Source: an uncultured Clostridia bacterium (GTDB taxonomy: Bacteria; Bacillota; Clostridia; Oscillospirales; Acutalibacteraceae). From it: a stretch of 5,948 bases of DNA. Numbering within the stretch: the first letter of the stretch is position 1; each line of letters starts with the position of its first letter. A model generated the notes under the pieces. It had not been told where the DNA came from and made no database searches. It saw only the letters and a program-made list of their open reading frames with translations. The position numbers were made by a program, and so were the translations under genes. Location: assembly GCA_946633275.1 (NCBI GenBank), contig CAMPAT010000056.1:1-5948 (forward strand), read 5' to 3'. This document shows, in pieces, positions 5,669-5,948 of the stretch.

Positions 5669-5948
5669 ATGAATTCAATTAAGAAAACACTTGCGGTGCT
5701 TTTGTCTGCAGTAATGCTCGTGAGCGCGCTCTCGGCTGTCAGCTTTAGTGCGTTTGCGTTTGATAACGAGGGAACCTGCGGCGAGAATGTTACTTATTCA
5801 TTCGACGAGAAGACGGGCGCGCTCGTTATCAGCGGAACAGGCGCAATGACTAATTTCAAGGATGAGCGCGAAACCCCGATTATCCCTATCGGCGGCGGCT
5901 CGCCTACTCCTTCCGCACCTTCTTCACCGTGGATTAAGTCTGAGATTA
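5669..5948 (+). CDS. Secreted protein, N-terminal part; likely BspA-like leucine-rich-repeat family (partial, runs off the window)
   Basis: The open frame runs 93 codons to the window end with no stop. It begins with a clear signal peptide: basic MNSIKK, a hydrophobic core over about 7-27, and AFA (28-30) before a likely cleavage at FD, so the product is exported. The mature start has CGENVTYSF (37-45) and GALVISGTGAM (50-60), then PW at 87-88 and I-K at 89-90. This matches the opening module (CG-N-x-G-x-L-x-I-x-G-x-G-x-M...PW...I) often found in BspA-like LRR surface proteins of gut Clostridia, in which LRR repeats follow. The repeats themselves would lie beyond the window, so the family call is provisional. 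A Gly/Ser/Pro-rich stretch (75-87) lengthens the loop before PW. Members are usually surface or adhesion-like, sometimes with dockerin, Ig-like or cell-wall-binding ends. It has its own promoter and a strong ribosome binding site, separate from the methionine operon. Confidence 0.75.
   Translation, partial: MNSIKKTLAVLLSAVMLVSALSAVSFSAFAFDNEGTCGENVTYSFDEKTGALVISGTGAMTNFKDERETPIIPIGGGSPTPSAPSSPWIKSEI

Noticed and set aside
1..5948. Mobile element, CRISPR array, tRNA or rRNA genes
   Set aside because: I saw no transposase or integrase motifs, no regularly spaced direct repeats with unique spacers, and no structural RNA signatures on either strand.

Overview
The window reads as chromosomal DNA from a Gram-positive anaerobe of the Clostridia, most likely a gut Ruminococcaceae/Oscillospiraceae-type organism. 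This is inferred from the gene content: a GH30-type glycosidase, a cobalamin-dependent methionine synthase with a detached activation domain, an Rrf2 regulator of IscR/CymR type, and a secreted protein opening with the module typical of clostridial BspA-like leucine-rich-repeat proteins. The promoters are consensus-like and AT-rich, and the strongest ribosome binding site is AAGGAGG. Genus cannot be fixed from the sequence alone. All genes lie on the + strand and coding density is high.

Layout. Positions 1-18 may be the last codons of an upstream gene. Positions 32-1402 encode a cytoplasmic GH30-like glycoside hydrolase. A 68-base AT-rich gap (1403-1470) holds a strong sigma-A promoter with an extended -10 and several small dyads. 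It drives a tightly packed four-gene unit: metF (1471-2337), a stand-alone methionine synthase activation-domain protein (2330-2884), a three-domain metH (2887-5190) and an Rrf2 transcription factor (5194-5592). Successive junctions are an 8-base overlap, a 2-base gap and a 3-base gap, so co-transcription and translational coupling are likely. A 76-base gap (5593-5668) holds a second promoter region with 11-base-phased repeats. The window ends inside a secreted protein gene (5669 onward) that continues past the end.

How the genes work together. MetF reduces 5,10-methylene-THF to 5-methyl-THF. MetH moves that methyl group through cobalamin to homocysteine to make methionine. The small protein supplies the SAM-binding fold that in enterobacterial MetH is the C-terminal module, and presumably helps reductive remethylation of inactivated cob(II)alamin. 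The Rrf2 protein has four clustered cysteines and is the natural candidate for sensing Fe-S, redox or sulfur status and controlling the unit. No SAM or cobalamin riboswitch fits in the roughly 28-base leader, so control at the promoter is the simplest model. The flanking glycosidase and LRR genes have no evident functional tie to methionine synthesis.

The most useful leads are the split methionine synthase, the cysteine-rich Rrf2 gene at the end of a methionine operon with candidate operators at its promoter, and the phased repeats before the secreted protein gene. None of these proves a wholly new system.
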